The notes under the pieces: model-generated | The model's input: the letters and a program-made list of their open reading frames with translations, nothing else | Database searches by the model: none | What the model was told of the DNA's origin: nothing | Position numbers and translations under genes: made by a program | DNA from: Corylus avellana | Taxonomy: Eukaryota > Streptophyta > Magnoliopsida > Fagales > Betulaceae | Assembly (NCBI RefSeq): GCF_901000735.1 | Contig: NC_081543.1 | Coordinates: 36,328,590 to 36,392,589, forward strand | Direction of reading: 5' to 3' | Length of the DNA: 64,000 nucleotides | Shown here: piece after piece, positions 1-9,854 of the stretch | Position numbering within the stretch: the first letter of the stretch is position 1 | Layout of the letters: each line of letters starts with the position of its first letter

Positions 1-2271
1 ATCATTCTAGATGATGTATGGGAGAAAATTGATTTGGACTATTTGGGTGTCCCACGGCACGAAGATAACAAGGGTTCTAAGATCATATTGACAACTCGAT
101 CTTTCGACGTTTGTAGGCATATGATGACCGATAGACAAGTTAAAGTGGCTGTTTTAAATGATGATGAATCTTGGCAATTGTTTAGTAGAAATGCAGGTAA
201 TGTGGCCAGTTTGGAACACATTTCACCATTTGCAAAAGCAATTGCTAGAGAATGTTGCGGATTGCCTTTGGCCCTCGTCACGATGGGAGCTGCTATGAGA
301 GAAAAGACAAAGGTTGAACTGTGGAAGCATGCATTAAATGAATTGCAGAGATCAGTTTCTTGTCCACCACACATTGAGGATAAGATCTATAAGCCATTGA
401 AGTGGAGTTATGACTCATTAGAAGGTGAAAAAATAAAATATTGTTTTCTGTACTGCTCTTTGTTTCCCGAAGACTTCTCAATTGAAATAAGTGAACTCGC
501 ACAGTGCTGGCTGGCAGAAGGGTTGCTAAATGAGAAAGAAAATTATGAGGATTCATTCAATAGAGTCATTAATTTGATTGAAATTTTGAAGGATTCTTGT
601 TTGTTGGAAAATGGTGCTCATATGGACACTGTAAAGATGCATGACGTTATTCGCGATGTTGCTATATGGATTGCATCATTGTTAGAGGATGGATGTAAAT
701 CCTTTGTTTGTTCAGGGTCTGGCTTGAGTGAAATGTCAGTTGTCGAGTTATCAAATTCTTTTAAAAGAGTTTCGTTCATGAATAACAAGATAATAAGGCT
801 GCCTGATTGTGTGGTACAATGTTCAAAGGCTTCCACGTTGCTACTACAAGGTAATGTTCCCCTTGATAGGGTTCCCGAGAGATTTCTACAAGGATTTGAA
901 GCACTCAGGATCTTGAATATGAGTGGAACTAACATTCATTCATTGCCACTTTCTGTACTTCAACTTGGTGAACTCCGAACTCTTCTTTTACGGGATTGCC
1001 GCAATCTTAAAGAATTACCCCCACTAGAAAAGCTTAGTAGACTTCAAGTGCTTGACCTCTCTGCCACTGGTATTAGAGAATTGCCAAGAGGGATGGAAAA
1101 CTTGAGCAACTTGAAGCAACTAAACCTGTCCCGAAATATCCACCTAACATCCATTCAAGCTGGAATTATATATCGGTTGTCTTGTTTAGAGGTTCTGATT
1201 ATGACACCAAGTGCTTATCAATTCAGTGTGAAGAGAAATGTACAAGAGGCAATGGCATGTCTTGAAGAGCTAAAATGCCTTGAGCGATTACTTGTCCTCT
1301 ACATCAGATTGGAGAGAATCCCATATTTCAGCTATGAAGATCTTTTATGGATGGATAGATTAAGACAATTCTACTTTTCCATCGGCCCAACGGAGAAAAA
1401 CTTAGCAACTAGACATGAAAAAAGGGTGGGGGATTTCCTTCCAAATAGACGTGAAAAAAGGGTGGGGAATTTCTTTCCAACTAGACATGAAGAAAAGGTG
1501 GTGTATATCAGGCATCTTGATCTTCGTTCAGAAGAACTGATTGGGCCATTGTTGAGTACTGCAAATTATCTCATCTTAGGTCATTGTTTGGGACTGAGTG
1601 ATATGCTAGAAAACTTGGTCCTTAATAGTGTTGTCTGCTTTGCTGGTTTAAAATCTCTTACCATCCAGAGTTGTAGCGGCAGTGTATGGCAAGGAGGATG
1701 TGCTGCTGATAGTGATCTACTACCAAACCTAGAGGAACTTTATCTCGAACATCTGAATTACGGAAAAAGCATTTCAGAACTGTTTGGCCATCTTCGGTTG
1801 AGATTTCTTAGACTAAAATTAATACAAGTGTTGTCGTGTTCTCAAATGGAATATCTTTTTTCCTGTGGTTGCCTGCCAAAATTAGAAGTAATTGAGGTAC
1901 GGGGCTGTGACAGGTTAGGTGAGCTCTTTATTTATGATTCCGTGCAATATATCGCTCCAAATCCTGTTGTTCCAAGCCTACGGATATTGGAATTGGATTG
2001 TCTTCCTGAATTAAGGACTCTTTGCCGAGACGAAGAGATATGGCCACATCTAGAGCAGGTTCATGTGTTCAAGTGCAATCTAGTTAGGAAGCTGCCTCTT
2101 ACCGACCAAAATGCAGAAAACATGAAAGAAATAGAAGGAGAATCACAATGGTGGAATACGTTGAAGTGGCATGCCGACACAACCAAATCAAGTTTGCTGT
2201 CGTATTTCCATCCAATTCAAAGAGAACCCCGGGCAATGAGTGTATGGGATAGTGGGAGAAGTATCGTATAG
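1..2271 (+). CDS. CC-NBS-LRR resistance protein, 5' end cut by window start
   Basis: Intracellular immune receptor of the CNL class. Frame 1 is open from base 1, so the gene begins outside the window. The visible part opens in the kinase-2 motif (ILDDVW), then shows RNBS-B (KIILTTR), GLPLAL, the RNBS-D stretch CFLYCSLFPEDFSI and a canonical MHD (VKMHDVIRDVAIWIA), which identify the ATP-binding NB-ARC switch. From about base 750 to the end the protein is leucine-rich repeats in the xxLxLxx pattern, closing with the cluster's conserved C-terminus (LPLTDQNAENMKE, QWWNTLKWHADTTKSS). It ends in VWDSGRSIV, as the copy at 27183-30200 does. A 36-bp tandem duplication lies in the LRR (see 1408-1500). 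The methionine at 34 is really TTG inside the kinase-2 region, so it is not a start. No frame break is seen in the visible part. Confidence 0.93.
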   Translation: MILDDVWEKIDLDYLGVPRHEDNKGSKIILTTRSFDVCRHMMTDRQVKVAVLNDDESWQLFSRNAGNVASLEHISPFAKAIARECCGLPLALVTMGAAMREKTKVELWKHALNELQRSVSCPPHIEDKIYKPLKWSYDSLEGEKIKYCFLYCSLFPEDFSIEISELAQCWLAEGLLNEKENYEDSFNRVINLIEILKDSCLLENGAHMDTVKMHDVIRDVAIWIASLLEDGCKSFVCSGSGLSEMSVVELSNSFKRVSFMNNKIIRLPDCVVQCSKASTLLLQGNVPLDRVPERFLQGFEALRILNMSGTNIHSLPLSVLQLGELRTLLLRDCRNLKELPPLEKLSRLQVLDLSATGIRELPRGMENLSNLKQLNLSRNIHLTSIQAGIIYRLSCLEVLIMTPSAYQFSVKRNVQEAMACLEELKCLERLLVLYIRLERIPYFSYEDLLWMDRLRQFYFSIGPTEKNLATRHEKRVGDFLPNRREKRVGNFFPTRHEEKVVYIRHLDLRSEELIGPLLSTANYLILGHCLGLSDMLENLVLNSVVCFAGLKSLTIQSCSGSVWQGGCAADSDLLPNLEELYLEHLNYGKSISELFGHLRLRFLRLKLIQVLSCSQMEYLFSCGCLPKLEVIEVRGCDRLGELFIYDSVQYIAPNPVVPSLRILELDCLPELRTLCRDEEIWPHLEQVHVFKCNLVRKLPLTDQNAENMKEIEGESQWWNTLKWHADTTKSSLLSYFHPIQREPRAMSVWDSGRSIV
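1408..1500 (+). repeat. In-frame 36-bp tandem repeat inside the LRR coding region
   Basis: Two 12-codon units (1408-1443 and 1444-1479) and the start of a third (1480-1500) follow each other. They encode TRHEKRVGDFLP, NRREKRVGNFFP and TRHEEKV. The intact paralogue at 44168-47110 has only one unit (TTHGKRA) here, so this receptor gained 24 residues without losing frame. Confidence 0.9.
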
Positions 2272-3687
2272 TGCTTTTAAAGTTGTGAATGGGTGAGGTG
2301 TTCCATATTGTTTGTTTGTTTGTTTTTTTTCTTTCTTTTTTTTCTTTTTTGCATATGAGTCTGTATTATGTTTGTGTGTATAAAGTTGTTGTTGCTGTTG
2401 TTTCTCTTTTTTACCTTTCAGTAAATATACACCTGCACATTACATGGAATGTTATCTTTTCAAATTCTATGGTGGTATCAGCTCCTTGTAAGAATATCAT
2501 ATCATCCTCTTCTAGCATTCGTTGGCTTCTACTAAAGGCAGGCAACTGCAGACAAAGAAAATACTTCCCTATTCTTGATTTCAATAAATCCACTAAGTGG
2601 TATACAAGAACGTTTAGAAGAAGTTGAAGTAGAAAGAACATGAATGGAAGAAAGGTTATTGAAACTTAGGCAATCAGCATTGCAGGAAGTTGTAGTTATA
2701 GTCAACTCACTCTTGTATATTGTTAAATCGCCACTTTTTCCTAAAAGCTTAAGACGATAAGAAGAGGTAAATGTAATCATATATCCAGTAATTTAACACG
2801 TGATACTAAGAAATATACAGTGTTTCAGATACATGTGCTCAGCAACCAATTCTGGGCAGAACATGATCTAGGCAGTTAAAATGACAAATATACCCAAGTC
2901 AGAAAGAGTTTATGCAAAAAGCCAAATATATAGAGGAATAATCAAGTGCAGTTGGGAAATGAATTTATCAATCTGAACAAATAAACGGGAAACATATTCT
3001 AAGAGGGATAACTATAATTTTTCTGTTCTTCGAAACCACAACCAAAGAGTAGTCCTTTTGTATAATTTAAGATTCAAACACTTTACCAAACATGCATGAG
3101 GACAAACACAATGAGCACTTTTTTAAGGATTATAAATGCAGGAACAACTTCTCAACTCCAAAGCCTTTTCCTCATCATATATGAATTTTGGCAACTTCCT
3201 CATCAGATCTTTTCTGTCAGCTCCAGCTAAAGCAAAATATATCAGTTGGCCATAATTAACTGGACATAACTGCAGAATTCATAAATTAATGAATTAGATG
3301 CTCCACTGAAAACAAAACAAAAATGTCAAACAAAACATTTAGCTTCAAATAAACTCATTACTGATTTGTTAGATGCTCCACCGTAGCTTTACCCAGCAAG
3401 AATTATTTTCTTGCTATTTAAAATACATTAATATCACAATACACGAGTATTGCTTTTAAAGCAATAATATAGTATGAGCTCGCATTATAAAGTCTTCTGG
3501 GATGACTTCACTTACTCATTTTATGTTTCATTGCTTTGTAATCATACTCCTAAATTTTAAAAAGTTAAAAAAATCGGGTTGACATGTTAAATCAAATGGT
3601 TAATAGGTGAAATACCCAAAAAATCGGGTTGACATGTAATCAAATGTTTATTTTAGAGAATTGTTAGGAGTTGTAAACATTATGCAT
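2272..3687. other. 3' flank and intergenic DNA, no gene seen
   Basis: The first ~600 bp (about 2290-2880) are the 3' flank of the CNL gene and recur at about 40450-41100, both starting near a GTGAGGTGTTC stretch. The rest is AT-rich. A short direct repeat containing AAAATCGGGTTGACATG occurs at about 3569-3590 and 3618-3640. I see no coding signal. Confidence 0.6.
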
Positions 3688-4051
3688 TAAAGGGGAGTGT
3701 TAGAGATAATGCAAAATGTGTTCCTATTACTTAGCTTGTTTCTTGAGTAGTGGGTTAGTAGTTCATATTTAATAGCTTGTTATTTGTTTCAGCATTATCT
3801 TAATTGTATGCACGTTGAGTCCTGAAGTCTAAGAGTTTAGTTACTTAGCGCTCCATGTTATTCTAGTAGTAGTTAAAGTAGATCCTTGTTTTTAGGAGTA
3901 AGTGGTTTAATTGTAGTCTATTTAAATGTTTTACATTAATGAATTATTACATCAGTTTTATCCAGAATATATCTTTGTTTTACCTCTCTCATCCTAAGAG
4001 TTGTAGAGAGAAGACTATTGCTTGTGTATCTATCTTTTTTTATTTTCAACA
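3688..4051 (+). mobile_element. LTR of a retrotransposon with polypurine tract, truncating an LRR relic
   Basis: A purine run (AAAGGGGAG, ending at 3697) is followed by TGTTAGAG at 3698. The segment ends at 4051 with TTTTCAACA, giving TGTT...AACA inverted ends and a ~354-bp LTR. A TATA-like ATTTAAATG lies near 3918. LRR homology begins immediately to the right. The tract to the left suggests the 3' end of a decayed element rather than a clean solo LTR, and I found no target duplication. A Copia-type assignment is a guess from the TGTTAG terminus. Confidence 0.5.
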
Positions 4052-4802
4052 TCAATGTGGTGAGAAAACTATTGCCACCTAGACGCAGAGAAAGGGCGGT
4101 GACTATCAAGGCGTTTAATCTTCATTCAGAAGAACTGTTTGGGCCATTGTTGAGTACGGCAAATTATTTCATGTTAGATGTATGTTGGGGACTGAGTGAT
4201 ATGCTAGAAGACTTGGTCATTAAGAATGTTGTCTGCTTTGTTGGTTTAACCTAGAGGAACTTTATCTCCAAGACCTTGGTTACGTAAAAAGCATTTCATA
4301 ACTGCTTGGACATCTTGGGCCGAGATTTCTTAGACTAAAATTAATAGAAGTGGAGTATTGTGATAAAATGGAATATCTTCTTTCTTGTGGTGGTCACTTT
4401 ATTCACGTCCTTCCAAAACTAGAAGTACTCAAGGTACGGTGGTGTGGCAGGTTAGGTGAGCTCTTTATTTATGATTCCATGCAATATATCGCTCCAGATC
4501 CTGTTGTTCCATGTCTAAGAATATTGGAATTGGAGGACCTTCCTAAATTAAGGACTCTTTGTCGAGACGAAGAGATATGGCCACATCTAGAGCAGGTTTG
4601 TGTGGTCAGGTGCTATTATCTTAGGAAGCTGCCTCTTACCGACCAAAATGCAGAAAACATGAAAGAAGTAAAAGGAGAATCTCAATGGTGGAACACATTG
4701 AAGTGGCCTACTGACACAACCAAATCAAGTTTGCTACCGTATTTCCATCCAATTCAAAGAGGCATTTTAATTAAAACCCCAGGCAAGGAGTGCATGGTAT
4801 AG
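4052..4802 (+). pseudogene. LRR C-terminal relic of a CNL gene
   Basis: This segment matches the C-terminal third of the neighbouring CNL genes (AFNLHSEELFGPLLSTAN, then MQYIAPDPVVP, LCRDEEIWPHLEQV, LPLTDQNAENMKE). Its upstream part was removed or displaced by the LTR ending at 4051. Compared with 1-2271, about 76 bp are missing near 4247, where GGTTTAA joins directly to CCTAGAGG. That shifts the frame and gives a stop at 4252-4254. A further in-frame TAA (catttcaTAActg) occurs near 4298. The frame reopens from about 4350 and runs to TAG at 4800-4802. No CC or NB-ARC part is present, so no receptor can be made. Confidence 0.88.
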
Positions 4803-6408
4803 TAGGAGAAGTTTCATATAGTGCTTTGAAAGTTGCGACTGGGTGAGGTGTTTCACATTGTTTTTTTTTTTCTTCTTCTTTTTATCTTTTTTGCATTTGA
4901 GTCTGTATTATGTTTGTGTATAATAATTTATTGTTTGGTTTGTTTGTGAGAATTGTCTTATATGTATGATTTTCTATTTACACTAACTAGCATATAACCT
5001 GCTCTATGAACGGGTTTTTTTATATTATAATTTACTCAAAAAATCTTCTAAAAGATTACTGGTAATCGATTCCATTCCTCTCACTCAATTAACTGACTGC
5101 TATCAAAAAATAAAAAAATGTTTATAAGATCATTTTGAACTATAATAATTTTGGCAGTTCTATTAAAAAATGACATAAATTTCCAATAAATTAGGTTGTA
5201 AGAAATTTATGTCTTAAAAAAAAAAAAGTGTACATAACTGCATTAATATTTCATTCCCCTTACTGGTGGTTGTATGCAGTTCAATAGTACTATTATATCA
5301 CGTCAGCTAGCTTAATTCGATATATAATTCAGGCTATGCTCCTATTGAATGTGCCTGAGGAGAGGTAAAGTTTTACATAGCTAGTAAAGCAAGTTTTGCA
5401 ATTTTGACATTGATATCCATATCTTCTTGTTTATGGCCAACCTGCCAAAACCAAATACTTGTTTGGCATACGAAAATGCATCATGGAGAACCACAACAAA
5501 TACTTATTTGGCATACGAAAATGCATCATGGAGAACCACAACAGATGAAACAGAAAATTAAGGAGATGAAAAGAAAAATGAACAGAAAGGCATAATCTGC
5601 AATTCCAATTACCTGGACAAAATGGACAGGCAATCTCCATATCCTCTATTGTGTTCTCTGGGTACCATTAGAACCGTTGGATGAGAACCATGTTACATAA
5701 GCAAAATATATTGGCAAAACAAATATATTTATTGGTATGTCAAACGATTGTAATGCTAAAATTTCTCAGCAACAACGGATTGATTAAACAATTAGAATAG
5801 TATATAGCAGATACCACATTCTTTTCTAGATACATTACAAGCCAAGAAGAGGGTGGAAAGAGACATATGTCAAAGAATTGGATAAAGTATTTAATGATGC
5901 AAAAATCTTTTTACTATTTTCCACACTCACTGGGATATCAAGGCTGTGTTAAATATCATAAAGGGATCAAGAAGATTGGAATCTAATAGGATTAATTTCT
6001 ATAAAGCAATTCGTGGGAAAAAAACAGGGAATAATAACTCAAAACTGCAAACAAACAAAAAAAGAAAGAGGGACACTAATCCAAATATGACCAAAGAAAA
6101 TTACAAAAAGGATTGAGAATGAAACTCAATATTTGCAAATACGCTACACCCATGAAATGCTGATTGATTTCTAAACCTCTCCTCATCTCTCAAAGGCCTT
6201 AAATAATGGCTCAAAAATAATGGGTCAATAGATACAGTAACAGGACCATCCAGACCAAGCTAAAGGTGATCTCTGTTTTAATTTGAGAAGAAAGTCTAAT
6301 GGTCAGGTGTGGTGTACACCAAAAGTGTACAAATAGCATTCTTGTGCTAACAAACCCAATCCCACAGTCCCCTTCCCTGATATCAAGAGGAACTCGATCG
6401 GCACCTTC

Positions 6409-6439
<31 letters not shown>

Positions 6440-6985
6440 GATTTTCTGGTGAGCTTTTGTTCATACTTTTCTGGTTTTCCTCTATTTGGGTTTTGTTCTT
6501 ATTGTAGTTAGTTGCTCAGAAAGATGAGGAAGATAAATGAATATTTGGATCTGTATGTTTGATTTTATAGTTTTTAGTTTGATGTATTAGATTTCAGAAT
6601 AGAACTGAAATAGGAAGAAGGAATTGAAGGAAGAAGATGATAGAGAGATCGAAAGAGAGAGGAAGAAGAAGAGTGTATTGGGATTTGGGGATGAATATTG
6701 TGCGTATTCATTCATCTTCTATTGAAGTATTTATACATACATACATACATGAATGAAAGCTATTCAGCTGAATTATACAGCTCATAATAATCGTCACATA
6801 ACTTGCTAACTAACGGAATTGTCTAACACCTCTAACCAACGCCAACTAGACTAACTGTAAACTAACATCTAAACAAACTGTACATTAACTCTGAAATGAT
6901 GAAAGCTAAGACATGTATAAGCAAAGCCACAAAAAAAATAATAATAATAAATAAATAGCTTTAATAAAATAATTTTTTAAAATGT
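4803..6985. other. Intergenic DNA with duplicated CNL-flanking blocks, no gene
   Basis: About 4803-5260 repeats the 3' flank of the copy at 27183-30200 (compare 30201-30600). About 5840-5910 repeats 30665-30745. About 5990-6290 is one of four copies of a conserved block (others near 31200-31640, 52150-52590 and 59590-59760). About 6355-6600 resembles the leader-exon donor and intron start seen before CNL genes (ATATCAAGAGG, then AGCTTTTGTTCATA). A short (TACA)n run lies near 6733. No coding region is supported. Confidence 0.55.
5452..5541 (+). repeat. 45-bp direct tandem repeat, two copies
   Basis: Units 5452-5496 and 5497-5541 differ at a single base near the start of the unit (ACTTG against ACTTA). 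Each contains GCATACGAAAATGCATCATG. It lies in noncoding flank. Confidence 0.85.
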
Positions 6986-7144
6986 GACACGTTAGGTGAG
7001 CTCTTTAGTTATCATTCCATGCAATACATCGCTCAAGGTCCTGTTGTTCCAAGTCTGCAGAAATTAAAATTGGAGTGGCTTCCCGAATTAAGGAGTCTTT
7101 GCCGAGATGAAGAGATATGGCCACTTCTAGAAGAGATTCATGTG
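6986..7144 (+). pseudogene. LRR relic, left half, split by a retrotransposon
   Basis: The segment encodes the penultimate LRR part of a CNL protein (GELFSYHSMQYIA-like, LEWLPELRSLCRDEEIWP, LLEEIHV). It stops at the retrotransposon boundary after ATGTG. Its continuation is at 18727-18880, where the reading frame resumes (IHV followed by YDCSLVRKLPLTGQ). No upstream CNL sequence is left, so it was already a relic or was later eroded on its 5' side. Confidence 0.88.
7140..7144 (+). repeat. Target-site duplication, left copy (ATGTG)
   Basis: ATGTG directly precedes the LTR start TGAAAATTC and recurs at 18722-18726 directly after the other LTR end (ACTAACA). This is the 5-bp duplication expected of LTR retrotransposon integration. 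Confidence 0.9.
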
Positions 7145-8081
7145 TGAAAATTCTAAAAACGACTCCAAACGATACTTATTCAAATGTCTAGGTGTTTCAC
7201 AAAAATTATGCAGAATAAGATCTAACCTAACAGTTAAAATTCAACCAAATACAGATATGAAATAGACATTCAAGAACACAGATATTTGGTTACGAAGAGG
7301 AAACCATTTAGAGAACTCTCTAAATGTAAAACCTCTCCGGGGCAACCAAACCCAGGAAATCAATCCACTATAAGAAGAATAAGGAATACAAGAAGGATTA
7401 CAAAACCTTTGCAATTGGCACTTCCTTACACACGACAAGCGACCCACTTGACTTCTACCGCAGTAGCTCTTTCCAGAACATCTGGCACAATTCTTCTATA
7501 TGATTTCCTTTTACCAAAACTCCGATAAACTTCTCAACTGTAGATTTATCAAAGAAATAACTAAAACTCTAAGAGATTCAATTCAACGCTCACCACATAT
7601 GATCTCTCTTAGCACAGCCTCCGACGAACTCTCTAGGGATGAAAATTCATGCCTCTCTCTTCTATAATGATGTATATATATCAGTACATCAAACCTTAGA
7701 CCTGAGCCCACTAAAAAACATGTTTTTGGGCATAATAGGTACGGGGTGTCCGGACAGGTTAATGGGCTGTCCGGACACGGCCTTGTGGAGCAAAAATAAG
7801 GTTTTTGGAATTGCGGTCCGGACACGGGGAAGGCTGGTCCAGACCCGGCATGCAATGAGTGAAACAGCATTTTGAAAATGCTGTCCAGTCTTGATCAACA
7901 GCTCCGATTGATAGGCGTTTGTGATCCGATTGAGCTGAAATCTTGTAGAGACGCTCATGACACATGAATCTACATTATGAACGGTGGAGATTTAATTCTA
8001 AGCATTCTATATCAGCGTTTGAGCCCGTGAACAGTAGCCTCTGCATTTTGAAACTGAATTAAGCCAACACAAGAACTAACA
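7145..8081 (-). repeat. Left LTR (3' LTR of the minus-strand element)
   Basis: It begins TGAAAATTC and ends ACTAACA in plus orientation. It is nearly collinear with 17787-18721 but has scattered substitutions (for example gatacttatt against gacacctatt), so the insertion is not very recent. Confidence 0.92.
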
Positions 8082-9016
8082 AACTCCTCCTTTCGCAATT
8101 CAGTGACAAAACCAAAATGCCGAACCAATCCCATCATCTTCCCATATTTACTCCCCCTTTTTGTCATAGAATGACAAAAGGTCTTCATATTTCTTGAAAC
8201 ACTTCACAAAATACATCAAGACATATGTGGAACAGGAATACAGAAATAAAACTCATGATAAAAAAAAAATGACGTAGAATGCAAGATCATGAACACACAT
8301 CACCAAAAACTCGCCATCAACATATGACTCAATAATCAACAAGAAGCTAAAAAAGCAAAACATGTTTCTCCCCCTCAAAAGTCAAATGAACACACATGAT
8401 ACACACATCAATGACTCATGTATTGCACAATGAATATCCAAAACATGCTCCAAATATGCAAAATATACATGAGATTAGAAATGGTAAGAAACTCATATTG
8501 CTTAACTCAAGCAAAAAAAATATTTCATTCAACCCATACTTGTGTGGTGTGTGTGTGTAAGTCATCCAAAGAGAAAAAATTTTAACTTACAAAATGAGGA
8601 GAAAGTTTCACCACCATGAGGTTTTGACAAGTATATCAAATCAAAAGTCAAACATTATCATATTATGGCCTAGCCACTCTCATCCTATACATTTTTCTTT
8701 GTAAAACATTTTGCACAAGTTTGACACAGTGAAATAAATTCCTTTTGGAATATGATCTTTTGATTTTATTTGTTTCACTATTTTGTTTATTTTTCTCTTT
8801 GAGAAAGTATCCTTTAACTTTTGGTGCTTATCACAAAAGAGAAAGCATGAATTTTTAAGTCCTAGGTTCAACTAGCATATGGTCAATTTGAAAAATATGA
8901 CTAGTCAAAAACCTCATATGGTTACCTAACAGACCTCACAAATAAAGTGAAACAAAACCTCAATTTAAGCTTAAATGTGCACAAGGGATAAAGCATAGGC
9001 AAAATGTATCGCATAA
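8082..9016 (-). other. Internal noncoding part of the LTR retrotransposon
   Basis: This is the 3' internal region between the purine tract and the CACTA insertion point. It contains a C-rich stretch at about 8150-8165 (purine-rich on the element strand), common in untranslated parts of plant LTR elements. No pol domain is seen. TAA at 9014-9016 is the left target duplication of the CACTA. Confidence 0.6.
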
Positions 9017-9034
9017 CACTACAAGAAATTTGCT

Positions 9035-9550
9035 CATTAGCGGCGACCCAAAGTCGCCGCTATTGAGCAAAATGTCGCCGCTATTGATCAATAGCGGCGA
9101 CCCTTGGCCGCTATTCAGTTGCTGGTATTAATCCGCCACTGATGATCAATAGCGGCGACATTTGGGGTCGCCGCTATTGATGGGTCAATAGCGGCGACTT
9201 TTAGTCGCCGCTAATGACCTTTTTTGTTGCCGCAAAAAAGGTTGAAATGGGCCGTGTGTCGTCGCTAATGATGGTCAATAGCGGCGACATTTTTGTCGCC
9301 ATTACTGATGTTTTTAAATAGTGGCGACAAAAAAGTCGCCGCTATTGATGGTCATTAGCGGCGACATGTTGGTCGCTGCTATTGATGGTCAGTAGCGGCA
9401 ACCAAGATGTCGCCGCTATTGATCATCATTAGCGGCAACATCTTGGTCGCCTCTAATGACCATCAATAGCGGCGACAAAAATGTCGCCGCTATTTAATTA
9501 TAACAGTAAAAAAATCATTAGCGGCAACCTCAAGGTCGCCGCTAATGATT
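9035..9550. repeat. Left subterminal palindromic repeat array of the CACTA
   Basis: More than ten units of the form ATAGCGGCGAC(n)GTCGCCGCTAT or TTAGCGGCGAC follow each other with small spacers and point changes. Each unit can form a short hairpin. They are rich in CG and CHG sites, fitting TNPA-type subterminal binding sites and cytosine methylation targets. The binding role is inferred from En/Spm, not shown here. Confidence 0.88.
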
Positions 9551-9854
9551 TAAAAAAAAAAAAAAAAAAAAATTTATAGGTCCATTAGCATATTCAGTTC
9601 ACAAAAAAAAAAAAAAAAACCACTATAAAATTTTCAACATATTTATAAGTCCATTAGCATCTTCTCAACAAAAGTAATGATGCTTGATTTAATGGGGTTG
9701 CTAATGATATATTGATTCATCATAAATAACAGAACACTCAAATTTTGAAGCTTAAACACATCATATGGAGTTCCGGTCTTCTTCACTTTGGTTTTGCTTC
9801 TTATTCAGATAGATTATTAATATGCACATTTTGACTAAATATCAGGAAACATAC
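9551..9854. other. CACTA interior, no recognised gene
   Basis: Two poly-A runs (about 9551-9571 and 9603-9619) are followed by AT-rich DNA up to the first allantoinase exon. It may be captured intron sequence. I see no exon in it. Confidence 0.45.
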
